NCBI GenBank assembly: GCA_034006575.1
Contig: JAVESN010000026.1
Coordinates: 1-19,419 of the forward strand
DNA: 19,419 bases
Origin: Methanimicrococcus sp034006575
Lineage (GTDB): Archaea > Halobacteriota > Methanosarcinia > Methanosarcinales > Methanosarcinaceae
Direction: 5' to 3'
The notes under the pieces are model-generated. The model did no database searches, had not been told where the DNA came from, and saw only the letters and a list, made by a program, of their open reading frames with translations. Below, in pieces: positions 7,167 to 14,864 of the stretch; position 1 is the first letter of the stretch; the number at the start of each line of letters is the position of its first letter. Position numbers and translations under genes: made by a program.

Positions 7167-7553
7167 TTAATAGATCTCTTCGCTCTCAAAAACTTTGGAA
7201 GCGATAATCTCTCCGTCCAGCGTCCGGTAAAAACAAGACTTGTATCCCACGTGGCAGGCGCCCCCGGTTTGGGTGACGAAAAGCAAAAGAACGTCGGTGT
7301 CGCAGTCCGTTAAAATTTTTTCAACTTTTTGAAAGTGTCCGGAAGTTTCCCCTTTTTTCCATAACGATTGCCGGCTTCGGCTCCAGTAGTGCGCGATGTT
7401 CGTATCAAGCGTTAATTGAAGCGCTTCGGAATTCATGTAAGCGAACATCAAAACATCTTTGGTTTGGTATTCCTGAACGATGACGGGGATTAAGCCGTCG
7501 ACGAATTTTAAAGAAGAGAGAAGAGAAGAGGAAGAGAGCGAAGGTTGAGACAT
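7167..7553 (-). CDS. hisI: Phosphoribosyl-AMP cyclohydrolase
   Basis: HisI opens the adenine ring of phosphoribosyl-AMP in the third step of histidine biosynthesis, in the cytoplasm. The 128-residue product carries all family signatures: LMFAYMN, HYWSRSRQSLWKKGETSG, the metal-binding DCDTD (D83, D85, D87), and the zinc cysteines C84, C100 and C107 (GGACHVGYKSCFYR). Length is normal for the stand-alone archaeal enzyme; no HisE domain is fused. The frame is open further upstream to a start at 7622, but the ATG at 7553 is preferred. It fits the family N terminus and lies about 28 bp from a good TATA box, which itself sits inside the longer version. No other his gene is in the window. Confidence 0.95.
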   Translation of the reverse strand: MSQPSLSSSSLLSSLKFVDGLIPVIVQEYQTKDVLMFAYMNSEALQLTLDTNIAHYWSRSRQSLWKKGETSGHFQKVEKILTDCDTDVLLLFVTQTGGACHVGYKSCFYRTLDGEIIASKVFESEEIY

Positions 7554-7573
7554 AAATAAAAAGCGGGATGAAA

Positions 7574-7586
7574 CGTATATATAATT
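7574..7586 (-). promoter_or_regulatory. TATA box for hisI (may also serve the divergent operon)
   Basis: AATTATATATACG on the - strand is centred about 28 bp from the hisI ATG, pointing to a leaderless transcript. The core TATATATA is nearly symmetric, so it may also drive the divergent + operon, which would then have a leader of about 45 nt. Confidence 0.6.
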
Positions 7587-7652
7587 TTCGATTCCCGAAA
7601 AAAAAGAAAGCATATCAACCAAAGAAGGGTTTTGAGGAAGTGTGAAATAAAA

Positions 7653-8531
7653 ATGACTTCGAATTTCACGACAGGCCTCCCGGAAATCGACCGCTTGACA
7701 GGGAGCGAAATCGAGAGCGGCACATTTTTCCTGGTAACGGGAAACGACGACGAAGGGATGTCGGCTTTTTTGACGGAAATTAAAAAATCGAATGGGAGTT
7801 CCGGAAAAAAAGAGAGAAAAGAAAAAAATGAGAACGGCGAAGAACCGGAGTGGGAAATATTAAAAACGGATTTCAAAGAAGACGTTTTTGAAAAAGCGAA
7901 ACGATGGAGCCGACTGTTTGAAAAAAAAGAAGTCAAAAATCAAAAAACGAAAGAGCGAGAAGCCGAGAACGAACAAAACGAAATTCAAAAAATAATACTC
8001 ATAGAAAGCCTCGGCGAATTGTTTCAAACGAACGGAAGCGGCAAAAAAGCCGCCCCGCCCCTTGAGTATTCCCTTTTCGTGAATTTAATCAAAAACATGA
8101 AAAGCGAAAAATCAAACCCCCAAAAACAAGAAGGCGCCCGATGCGTTGTAATCGGATGCCTTCATCAAAAAACGATTCCCAAAAGAATGGAAAAACGGCT
8201 CGCCCACCTCTCCGACCATCACTTTCAATTTAAAATGAAAGAGAGGAACGGAAAAATAGAACGGGAAATACGAATATGGAAATACCGTTTCAAAAATGAA
8301 GAGGAGAAGGAAGAAGAAGAAAAAAGAGAAGAGGAAGAAGAAACAAAAAATCGAGCCGACCCGGAAGTATATAATAATCCGAACGAAGAGGAATGTAAAA
8401 ATCCGGACGGCGCGAAAGATATAAAAATCCGGGAGAGGAGAAACGAGATGAAAAGCGTCAGCGGGACCGTCTTAAAATATGAAATGGAAAATAACAAAAT
8501 AAAAATAGAAAATAAAAAAAGAATTTATTAA
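7653..8531 (+). CDS. Degenerate RecA/KaiC-like protein (P-loop lost)
   Basis: The N terminus FTTGLPEIDRLTG-x-I-x-x-GTFFLVTG matches the opening of RecA/RadA/KaiC-type ATPases. The segment LAHLSDHHFQFKM...R-E-I-R-I-W-K-Y-R near residues 184-212 matches the end of that domain. However, the Walker A position reads GNDDEGMS (about 30-37) with no Lys, and the Walker B position reads KIILIESL, with Glu instead of Asp. ATP binding is therefore doubtful. Lys/Glu-rich inserts and a long charged tail (about residues 215-290) are present. The ATG at 7653 is chosen over an upstream TTG (7632) that overlaps the likely GAGGAAG ribosome site. It heads a + strand gene set with mmp9 48 bp downstream, so a regulatory or scaffolding role beside Mmp9 is possible. 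Confidence 0.7.
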   Translation: MTSNFTTGLPEIDRLTGSEIESGTFFLVTGNDDEGMSAFLTEIKKSNGSSGKKERKEKNENGEEPEWEILKTDFKEDVFEKAKRWSRLFEKKEVKNQKTKEREAENEQNEIQKIILIESLGELFQTNGSGKKAAPPLEYSLFVNLIKNMKSEKSNPQKQEGARCVVIGCLHQKTIPKRMEKRLAHLSDHHFQFKMKERNGKIEREIRIWKYRFKNEEEKEEEEKREEEEETKNRADPEVYNNPNEEECKNPDGAKDIKIRERRNEMKSVSGTVLKYEMENNKIKIENKKRIY

Positions 8532-8579
8532 GGAGAGACCCGTTACTTCTCATTCAGACAAAGTGAAAGAGGAGTCAAG

Positions 8580-9740
8580 ATGGAAAATATATTTCAATTA
8601 AAAACGAACGGAATAAGCATTAAAAACCCGATTGCCTTATCGGCGATGGCCGGAATCACCGACAGCCGGTTCGCGGCGTCTCACGCGAAAAACGCCGGAC
8701 TGGCCGTAATCGGCGCGTACAACTTAGACCCCGAGTCCGTAAAGGCCGGAAAAGAAGCGGCCGCGCGCGGCAGAACCGAGTTCGACGCGGGCGAAGAAAC
8801 GGAAGAGATATTAAATCACATCCAAAAAGAGATTCAAACCCTCAAAAAAGAAATGCCCGACACCGTCGTTGCCGTCAGCGTCCGATCCGCAACCCTTGAG
8901 CCGCTCATAAAAGCGGCGAAGCGAATTCGACAAGAAAACGCGATTTTGGAATTAGACGTCCACTGCCGCCAGCCGGAATTTACCGAAAAAGGAATGGGAC
9001 AATCCCTCTTAAAAGAGCCCGAAAAATTGGCGGAAACGATTCAAAAAATCAAAGAAACGAACGTGACGCTTTCCGTCAAATTCCGAACAAGCGTCGTTGA
9101 CCCCAAAACCGCCGCCGAATTCTTTGACGCCGCCGGCGCGGACATCCTTCACGCCGACGCGATGATTGAAGGAAAAGGATCCGACCCCGAAGCGATTTCA
9201 ATGATTCGAAACGCCACGAAAAAACTGCTCATCGCCAACAACTCCGTCGATGACTTTGACGCCGCCCTTAACTTTTACTCAAGCGGCGCCGACCTCGTCT
9301 CCGTCGCGCGCGCCGCCGCGGACGACCCCCGATTCCTCCCGCATTTGGCCGAAGAAATCACGAAATATCAAAAAGAAACCGGATGGTACAACGCCCCCAA
9401 ACACGTCTGCAAACAAGGAGACAACCGCGGACTGGCGTTTTGCTGCCCCCCCGTAAAACATTGCGCCCTTTTAAGAAAAATCGAAAGCGTCGGATTCACG
9501 CCCGAAGAATTCATAAAAATCAAACAAGACGCCGCCAAAGGAACCCCCCTTGAAGGCGGAAAAGAAACGTGCTTCGGCAGCTTCGTTTGGTGCTGCAAAG
9601 GAACAAAACCCTGCTACTACCGAGAAGAATCCCTCAGCCGCCACGGCATCACGCAAGACGAGTACATGAGAATGAAACATGAGCTGGCCGAAAAGATTCA
9701 AACGGCCATTGAAGAAAAGAAAACCGCGGCGATGAAATAA
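8580..9740 (+). CDS. mmp9: Methanogenesis marker 9 protein (Dus/DHOD-like TIM barrel plus Cys-rich C terminus)
   Basis: Residues 1-265 form a flavin-oxidoreductase-type TIM barrel related to dihydroorotate dehydrogenase and dihydrouridine synthase (NPIALSAMAGITDSRFA; LELDVHCRQPE; SVKFRT; GADILHADAM; GADLVSVARAA). Residues 275-365 are the methanogen-specific part, with eight Cys (277, 288, 289, 295, 331, 338, 339, 345) in two similar modules, each a Cys, then CC-x5-C, followed by a helix of the type G-x-T-x-x-E-[FY]. That arrangement could hold two metal sites. The family is confined to methanogens and relatives and its reaction is unknown to me. A ribosome site GAGGAG precedes the ATG. The neighbours are a RecA-like protein upstream and a CitG-like enzyme 16 bp downstream. 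Confidence 0.87.
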   Translation: MENIFQLKTNGISIKNPIALSAMAGITDSRFAASHAKNAGLAVIGAYNLDPESVKAGKEAAARGRTEFDAGEETEEILNHIQKEIQTLKKEMPDTVVAVSVRSATLEPLIKAAKRIRQENAILELDVHCRQPEFTEKGMGQSLLKEPEKLAETIQKIKETNVTLSVKFRTSVVDPKTAAEFFDAAGADILHADAMIEGKGSDPEAISMIRNATKKLLIANNSVDDFDAALNFYSSGADLVSVARAAADDPRFLPHLAEEITKYQKETGWYNAPKHVCKQGDNRGLAFCCPPVKHCALLRKIESVGFTPEEFIKIKQDAAKGTPLEGGKETCFGSFVWCCKGTKPCYYREESLSRHGITQDEYMRMKHELAEKIQTAIEEKKTAAMK

Positions 9741-9756
9741 ACCGGAAGCTTCCGAC

Positions 9757-10716
9757 ATGAAACCGTACGACATCTCAGACGCCGCGACCCTTGCCATGAT
9801 TTTGGAAGTCTCGGCGTACCCCAAACCCGGAAACGTCCACCGGACCAAAGATTTTAAAAACACCCGATATGAGCACTTCTTAGCCTCCGCCGTTTCCGCA
9901 AAAGAAGTGTTTCAAGAAAACGTCAAAACCGCGAAAGAAGAAGAGCCCTTTAAATTCGGAGACTTGTTTTACCAAGCCGTTTTAAAAAGCAAAACGATAC
10001 AAAACGGCGGCAACACCCACTTCGGAACGTTTTTGCTGTTGCTCCCCCTCTCCTACGCCGCAGCCGCCCTCCAAGAGCCCGGCAAAAACAAAAACAAGAG
10101 AAAAGACATTCTCCAAAAAGCCTCCGAAATTTGCAGGCAAACCACCTTTAAAGACGCCGTCGGATTTTACGAAGCGTATCGGCTTTTGGAAATCCCGCTT
10201 CAAAAAATTGAAAAAAACGACAACGTCCGCCCGTTTGACCTCTCCGACCCCGCCTCCGTTGAGAATATCAAGCTCAAAGAAACCCCTCTTTTTGACATAA
10301 TGGCCATGGGCGCCTCCCGAGACATGATTGCGACGGAATGGACAAACGATTTTAAAAAAACCGCCCGATTCGCGAAAAAATTAAAAGCCCGCAAAAAAGA
10401 ATTTGACAAAAACCCCCAAAAACGTTTTCAAAGCTCACTCAACAGCGCCGTCGTCTACACCTTCATCGAATTCATGGCCCAATACCCCGACACCTTCATC
10501 TCAACCAAAAGAAATGAAAAAACCGCGGCAACCGTTCAAAAAGAAGCCGCCGACATATGGAATCAAATCAAACGAACGAAGAATTTGAAAAAACACATGA
10601 AAAAAATCCGCAAGTGGGACCAAACGCTTCAAAAACGAAAACTCAACCCCGGCTCCTTAGCAGACATCGCCGCAGCCGGCATATTTATCGCGCTTTTGGA
10701 AGGAATGGAAATTTAA
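9757..10716 (+). CDS. CitG-like triphosphoribosyl-dephospho-CoA synthase family protein
   Basis: Two signatures of the CitG/MdcB family are present: EVSAYPKPGNVHR (residues 17-29) and NGGNTHFGTFLLLLPLSYAAA (from 83). In bacteria these all-helical enzymes transfer a ribosyl group from ATP to dephospho-CoA for citrate or malonate lyase. No such lyase is seen here, so the methanogen member probably acts on another cofactor precursor. Members of this family and of DUF447 are, as I recall, also found in methylotroph gene clusters for methanopterin-linked C1 transfer, which hints at a tetrahydromethanopterin or related role (inference). It is 319 residues, full length, tightly placed between mmp9 and DUF447, with no strong ribosome site, so it may depend on translational coupling. 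Confidence 0.82.
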   Translation: MKPYDISDAATLAMILEVSAYPKPGNVHRTKDFKNTRYEHFLASAVSAKEVFQENVKTAKEEEPFKFGDLFYQAVLKSKTIQNGGNTHFGTFLLLLPLSYAAAALQEPGKNKNKRKDILQKASEICRQTTFKDAVGFYEAYRLLEIPLQKIEKNDNVRPFDLSDPASVENIKLKETPLFDIMAMGASRDMIATEWTNDFKKTARFAKKLKARKKEFDKNPQKRFQSSLNSAVVYTFIEFMAQYPDTFISTKRNEKTAATVQKEAADIWNQIKRTKNLKKHMKKIRKWDQTLQKRKLNPGSLADIAAAGIFIALLEGMEI

Positions 10717-10731
10717 GAAAGGAGAGAAAAA

Positions 10732-11445
10732 ATGAAAGAAACCCCCAAAAATTTAAAAAAACTCTCCCGATTCGGAATATCGGAAGGGATTTCCGAACTC
10801 CTCCTGACGACGAAAAACTCCCCCAAAGACAAAAGAAAAGCGAACGCCGCCCCCATCGGAATCACCTGGAAAAACGACAAAATGTTTTTGCACCTCTTTA
10901 AAGGCTCAAAAACGTACGAAAACTTAACCCAAAAAAACTACTTCGCGGCGAACATGACGGATGACGCCGTATTGTACGCGACGTCCGCGTTTTACGATTT
11001 AAAAAACGACGACTTCCGCTTCATAAAAATCACCCGAAAAAACAAAACGATTTCAATCCCGATATTAAAAAACGCGAACGCCGCAACCGTCTTTAAATGC
11101 GTCAAACGACTGGACGCCGCCGACTCCATGATCGTTCACATCAAACCCGTAAAATTTATCCCCCTAAAAAAACGCGGCGCCGGAATCCTCATCAACCGCG
11201 GCTTTCACTCCGTCATCGAAGTCTGCGTTCACCTGACGAGATACGAACTCGCCCGAGACCCGATGTACATCGATGAAATCCGCCGCCGCCAAACGCTCAT
11301 TCAGCGCTGCGGGCGCAAAAACGATAAAAAAGCGTTCATTATATTGAAAAAAAGATTATTGGAAATCGAAGCCGAGAATAAAAAAAACGAACCGCTTCGC
11401 CCCGACGGACAAACTCAAGAATCCGCCCTCTCTTTTTTCCCCTGA
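10732..11445 (+). CDS. DUF447 family protein (FMN-binding split-barrel type)
   Basis: The 237-residue protein shows the family hallmarks: FGISEGISELLLTT (14-27), NAAPIGI (38-44), LFKGSKTYENL (55-65) and AANMTDDAVLY (72-82). DUF447 proteins adopt a flavin-reductase-like split barrel; the reaction is not established. GGAGAG precedes the ATG by 5-6 nt. It ends the operon with the CitG-like gene, a pairing that suggests a shared cofactor pathway. The last 31 bp overlap the 3' end of the convergent HAD gene. Confidence 0.85.
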   Translation: MKETPKNLKKLSRFGISEGISELLLTTKNSPKDKRKANAAPIGITWKNDKMFLHLFKGSKTYENLTQKNYFAANMTDDAVLYATSAFYDLKNDDFRFIKITRKNKTISIPILKNANAATVFKCVKRLDAADSMIVHIKPVKFIPLKKRGAGILINRGFHSVIEVCVHLTRYELARDPMYIDEIRRRQTLIQRCGRKNDKKAFIILKKRLLEIEAENKKNEPLRPDGQTQESALSFFP

Positions 11446-12125
11446 ATAATGTCAATGATTTCGGAAATATGATTTAACTTATAATCCGGCTCAAAATAAA
11501 AATCGCGGTCATGATCGTTTCGGTCGCCGTACGCGGCGTACGCGGCAACCATACCCATCTTTTTAGCCGGCGCCACATCCCGGCGCAAACTGTCTCCGAC
11601 ATACATCGACGAAGACGCGTCGGCCTTGGAGCGGTTCAAAGCGAATTCAAAAGCCCCGAGATTGGGTTTTTTAATGCCGGACATGTCATACGCAATCACG
11701 TCGTCCACCAGCCGGTCCAACTTCACCCGCTTCATGCGGCGAAACGCGTTTTCGGAATCCGCGTCCGTAATAATAATAAAAGAGCACCCCATGTCCTTCA
11801 CTTTTTGAATGGTTTCTCTGACGCCGTCATAAAGCGTGACGTTTTCCACTTTCACCTCTTCGTAAATACCGCAGCACTCATCGAATAAGGAATCCGAAAA
11901 AACGTATTTCTCCCTCAAATAATCTTCAATGTTTTCCAAATTTTCAAACCCGTAAATGCCGCGAAGAAAATAAGAAAGCATTTCCAAAGGATTTCCCGTA
12001 CCGATTCGCTCAACGACTGCGCTGCACGCTTCGACTTTCGCGTGAACGAAATCAAAAAGAGTATTATCCATATCCGAAAAAACGTATTGAAGCGTTTGAG
12101 GAATCTGTTTTTTATTTGTATCCAT
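11415..12125 (-). CDS. HAD-superfamily hydrolase (subfamily IA phosphatase)
   Basis: All four HAD motifs are visible: FSDMDNTLF (nucleophile D18, acid D20), IIITDAD (T120), IKKPN (K153) and YVGDSLRRD (D178, D183). The helical cap lies between about 25 and 95. Such proteins dephosphorylate small metabolites in the cytoplasm; the substrate cannot be told. Motif I and the FDFVHAKVEA start resemble pyrimidine-nucleotidase/YjjG-like members. The ATG at 12125 is preceded by a weak CAGGGA. The 3' end overlaps DUF447 tail to tail. Confidence 0.88.
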   Translation of the reverse strand: MDTNKKQIPQTLQYVFSDMDNTLFDFVHAKVEACSAVVERIGTGNPLEMLSYFLRGIYGFENLENIEDYLREKYVFSDSLFDECCGIYEEVKVENVTLYDGVRETIQKVKDMGCSFIIITDADSENAFRRMKRVKLDRLVDDVIAYDMSGIKKPNLGAFEFALNRSKADASSSMYVGDSLRRDVAPAKKMGMVAAYAAYGDRNDHDRDFYFEPDYKLNHISEIIDIIQGKKERADS

Positions 12126-12160
12126 TCAAATTTCCCTGGGGTTTTATGAATTAAAATAGA

Positions 12161-12185
12161 AAAAGACGGTATAAAACACCGTTTT
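12161..12185 (-). terminator. Hairpin between the MBL-fold and HAD genes
   Basis: ACGGT-ATAAAAC-ACCGT with A- and T-rich flanks forms a small stem-loop. On the - strand it is followed by CTTTTTC. It may end the MBL-fold transcript, or may overlap the HAD promoter, whose TATA-like TTTATAC lies in the loop. Confidence 0.4.
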
Positions 12186-12240
12186 AAAATGACGGCAAAA
12201 AGCATATAAAACTATCGGAAAAAGAATTTGTCCAAAAGAA

Positions 12241-13221
12241 TTAAAGCATCCAAACGATTTCCCCGACATCCGGACAAATCAAATGCGACGGAATTTGACC
12301 GGAATCGTTCAAAGAGCAAATTTTGCGATACGGCTCTCCAATCGGCTCCTGCCCGAGCGGATACGTGCCGTAATGCATCGGAATGAAGTTTTTCGCCCCC
12401 AAAACCTCCGCGGCCAAAACGGCTTCCTCCGGAGAAATATGCGCGAACTCGGCCACCGAACGCGGGGTGTAAGCCCCAATCGGCAAAAGCGCGTAATCCG
12501 CAGACGGAAACAAATCCGATATCTCTTTAAAATGACTTCCCCACGCCGTGTCCCCCCCAAAATAAACGGTTTTTCCGTTTCCGCGAATCATAAAACTCCC
12601 CCAAAGGGAATTGTTGCTGTCAAAAAAATGCATTCGAGACCAATGAAAACTCGGAAGGAAATAAACCTCGACATCTGCGCCCGTATCATACTTCTGATAC
12701 CATCCGGCCTCCTGATAATTTTTTGTAAAATGCTTGACGTACCCCCCGCTTTTTAAAGGAATCAACGCTTTCGTTTTTTTATTCCCTTTGAAAATTTTAA
12801 AAAGAGAGCGCGTATCCGCGTGGTCATGATGCATGTGAGAAATTAAAACGTAATCGACAAACTTAAACAAATCGACGTCGCACGGAATCGGAACCAAACG
12901 GTTTCGCGCCGGAAAACTGTAATAAGACGGGTCGGTCAAAAACGTAACCCCGCCCAAACGAATAAAAAAAGAAGCGTGGCCGAGCCAAACAATCATGTCC
13001 TCTTCGGAACGGATAAACGCGTCGTTTGGGCAAAACCCCGTTTTGTACGGGTCGTTTTTTCTTTCGATTTTTTGCGGATTATGAAAACGAGATCGAACGA
13101 ATGTCATCAAACTGATTTTTGAGGGCGCCTCGTTTAAAAAAGAGCCTCTTTTCATCGGATTTCCTTTCCACCCCTCCTTAATAATCGGAAGGTCCGGATT
13201 AAAAAGAAATTGAATTGTCAA
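12241..13221 (-). CDS. Metallo-beta-lactamase-fold hydrolase (UlaG/NAPE-PLD-like)
   Basis: The protein has the MBL metal motif SHMHHDHAD (H129, H131, D133, H134), preceded by WLGHASFFIRLGGVTFLTDP, with later ligands in FGGDTAW and PMHYGTYP. This layout matches the NAPE-PLD/RomA/UlaG branch rather than RNase J or true beta-lactamases. It is probably a cytoplasmic phosphodiesterase or lactonase-type enzyme of unknown substrate. The family usually starts near the GHAS region with a short lead; here about 75 residues precede it, as in NAPE-PLD-like members. The TTG at 13221 is supported by AGGGGAG nine bases upstream. Confidence 0.88.
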   Translation of the reverse strand: MTIQFLFNPDLPIIKEGWKGNPMKRGSFLNEAPSKISLMTFVRSRFHNPQKIERKNDPYKTGFCPNDAFIRSEEDMIVWLGHASFFIRLGGVTFLTDPSYYSFPARNRLVPIPCDVDLFKFVDYVLISHMHHDHADTRSLFKIFKGNKKTKALIPLKSGGYVKHFTKNYQEAGWYQKYDTGADVEVYFLPSFHWSRMHFFDSNNSLWGSFMIRGNGKTVYFGGDTAWGSHFKEISDLFPSADYALLPIGAYTPRSVAEFAHISPEEAVLAAEVLGAKNFIPMHYGTYPLGQEPIGEPYRKICSLNDSGQIPSHLICPDVGEIVWML

Positions 13222-13274
13222 AAATGATACTCCCCTATGGTTCGTTTTTAATAGTAAAGGATGAAGATAAAGCA

Positions 13275-13288
13275 GGAATATAAATCTT
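13275..13288 (+). promoter_or_regulatory. TATA box for the flavoprotein-nifB-mmp2 operon
   Basis: GGAATATAAATCTT lies in the divergent region between the MBL-fold gene and the flavoprotein gene. It would place transcription start near 13306 and leave a leader of about 60 nt. The leader contains a second A/T-rich element, ACTTTAAAAATG, near 13307-13318. Confidence 0.5.
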
Positions 13289-13364
13289 GGGAAAAAAACA
13301 AAGAAACTTTAAAAATGTAAAGCTCCTTGAAAAGAAAACAAAGCCCAAAAAGAGAGAGGGAAAA

Positions 13365-13916
13365 ATGAGAGTCATCGGAATTTTAGGAAGCGCGCGCGAA
13401 GACGGAAGCACAAAGCGCCTAATGCAAGAAATGATGAACGAAGCCGCGCAAAAAGGCGCTCAAACGAAAATTTACAATCTGGCGAAAATGAACATCGGCT
13501 TTTGCCGCGGGTGTGAGCAGTGCCGAAAAACCGGCTCTTGCGTTCAAAAGGACGACATGTTTATTTTATACGAAGACATGAAAGCGGCCGATGCCGTCGT
13601 CATCGGAACCCCGATTTACATGGGGGAAATGACCGGGCAATTAAAAACGTTCATCGACCGCTGTTTCGCGCTAAAAGACGCCGACAAAAACTCTTTGGTT
13701 CCGCCCGGCAAAAAAATGGCCGTTCTCATAACGCAAGGCGCGCCGATGCCGGATCACTATTCCAAAACAAGAGAGCGCATCGAGTATATTTTTAAAGGGT
13801 ACGGCTACATTTCCAAAGGCGCCGTAACCGCCGTAAGCGTCCATAACACGGAAGAGCTTTTAAAAGACGAGAGTGTTTTAGAAGAAGCAAGAGAAATCGG
13901 CAAACAATTAATCTAA
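13365..13916 (+). CDS. Iron-sulfur flavoprotein (NADPH-dependent FMN reductase family)
   Basis: The N terminus MRVIGILGSAREDGSTKRL is the FMN phosphate-binding loop of the flavodoxin-like fold. The compact motif CRGCEQCRKTGSC (C47, C50, C53, C59; Cx2Cx2Cx5C) matches the 4Fe-4S site of archaeal iron-sulfur flavoproteins (Isf). VVIGTPIYMGEMTGQLKTFIDR is the family mid-motif. The product (183 residues) is a cytoplasmic redox protein, probably using ferredoxin electrons. The ATG at 13365 has GAGAGGG just upstream; an earlier in-frame start at 13287 would add a lysine-rich lead outside the fold and is rejected. It is followed by nifB after about 40 bp, so it may supply electrons to that enzyme (inference). 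Confidence 0.88.
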   Translation: MRVIGILGSAREDGSTKRLMQEMMNEAAQKGAQTKIYNLAKMNIGFCRGCEQCRKTGSCVQKDDMFILYEDMKAADAVVIGTPIYMGEMTGQLKTFIDRCFALKDADKNSLVPPGKKMAVLITQGAPMPDHYSKTRERIEYIFKGYGYISKGAVTAVSVHNTEELLKDESVLEEAREIGKQLI

Positions 13917-13957
13917 GGATAGAAATAAAAAAACAACACAAAAACGGAGTGACAAGT

Positions 13958-14851
13958 TTGAAAGAGTGTATGAATGAGGACATGAAGAGAAAAATCGCGG
14001 AGCACCCGTGCTATTCCCCCGAAGCGCAGCATAAATTCGGGCGACTGCATTTGGCGGTGGCCCCGTCTTGCAACATCCAATGCAATTATTGCGACCGTCA
14101 ATATGATTGCGTGAATGAGAGCCGCCCCGGCGTCACCAGCGAGGTTTTGGACCCGAAAAACGCCTTAGACCGGACCGTTCGGATTTTAGAGGAGAATCCG
14201 TACATCAGCGTGGTCGGCATCGCGGGCCCCGGCGACCCGTTGGACAACGACGAAACCTTTGAAACGTTTCGATTGATTCGAGAAAAATTCCCCAAAATCA
14301 CGCTTTGCCTCAGCACCAACGGATTGCTTCTCCCGGACCGAATCGACGAGTTGGCCGAATCCGACGTTGAAACGCTCACGGTCACGGTAAACGCGATTGA
14401 CCCCGACATTCAAAAACAAATCATCAGCATGATTTATTACGGCGGGAAAAAATACGAAGGCAGAGAAGCCGCCGAAATTTTAATTCAAAACCAATTGGAA
14501 GGGATTCAAAAAGCGATTGAAAAAGGCATGACCCTTAAAATCAACACCGTTTTGATTCCCGGAATCAACGACAAACACATCGTCGACATCGCGAAAAAAA
14601 TGAATGAAATGGGCGTCTACATCATGAACGTCATGCCGCTCATCAATCAAGCCGCGTTTAAAGACATCGTGCCGCCGACCGAGTCGGAGAGAAAAGCGAT
14701 TCAAGACGCGTGCGCCCCGTACGTCAAGCAAATGCGCCACTGCCGCCAATGCCGCTCGGACGCTTATGGACTGCTCGGAAAAGATTTATCGACGGAGAAA
14801 AAAGAAGGCGGGAAAAAGTTAAAAACGGTAAATATCGACAGTAAACCGTGA
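13958..14851 (+). CDS. nifB: Nitrogenase cofactor biosynthesis protein NifB (radical SAM)
   Basis: NifB fuses two 4Fe-4S clusters and inserts a carbide to make the 8Fe precursor (NifB-co, L-cluster). The sequence has the diagnostic HPCYSPEAQHKFGRLHLAVAP, the radical SAM triad C38-x3-C42-x2-C45 (SCNIQCNYCDRQYDC), GIAGPGDPL, and the C-terminal CRQCRSDAYGLLGKD, whose cysteines serve as further cluster ligands. It lacks the NifX-like domain of bacterial NifB, as archaeal forms do. The TTG at 13958 is preferred because GGAG lies 8 nt upstream; the GTG at 13949 overlaps that site. An ATG at 13970 is also possible. No nifH, D, K or E gene is in the window; mmp2 follows after 13 bp. Confidence 0.94.
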   Translation: MKECMNEDMKRKIAEHPCYSPEAQHKFGRLHLAVAPSCNIQCNYCDRQYDCVNESRPGVTSEVLDPKNALDRTVRILEENPYISVVGIAGPGDPLDNDETFETFRLIREKFPKITLCLSTNGLLLPDRIDELAESDVETLTVTVNAIDPDIQKQIISMIYYGGKKYEGREAAEILIQNQLEGIQKAIEKGMTLKINTVLIPGINDKHIVDIAKKMNEMGVYIMNVMPLINQAAFKDIVPPTESERKAIQDACAPYVKQMRHCRQCRSDAYGLLGKDLSTEKKEGGKKLKTVNIDSKP

Positions 14852-14864
14852 AGAAGGAAAGCTC

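Noticed and set aside
7554..7622. Longer hisI start at 7622
   Set aside because: The added 23 residues are unlike the family and contain the TATA box. The ATG at 7553 fits both promoter spacing and protein length.
12241..13221. True beta-lactamase or RNase J
   Set aside because: The motif order and the lack of a beta-CASP region fit the UlaG/NAPE-PLD branch instead.
13287..13364. Longer flavoprotein start at 13287
   Set aside because: It adds a lysine-rich lead before the FMN loop. The ATG at 13365 has a good ribosome site and begins at the fold.
13949..13957. GTG start of nifB at 13949
   Set aside because: The GTG overlaps the GGAG ribosome site that serves the TTG at 13958.
14480..14749. 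- strand frame opposite nifB
   Set aside because: It is His/Val-rich antisense of conserved NifB sequence and has no signals.
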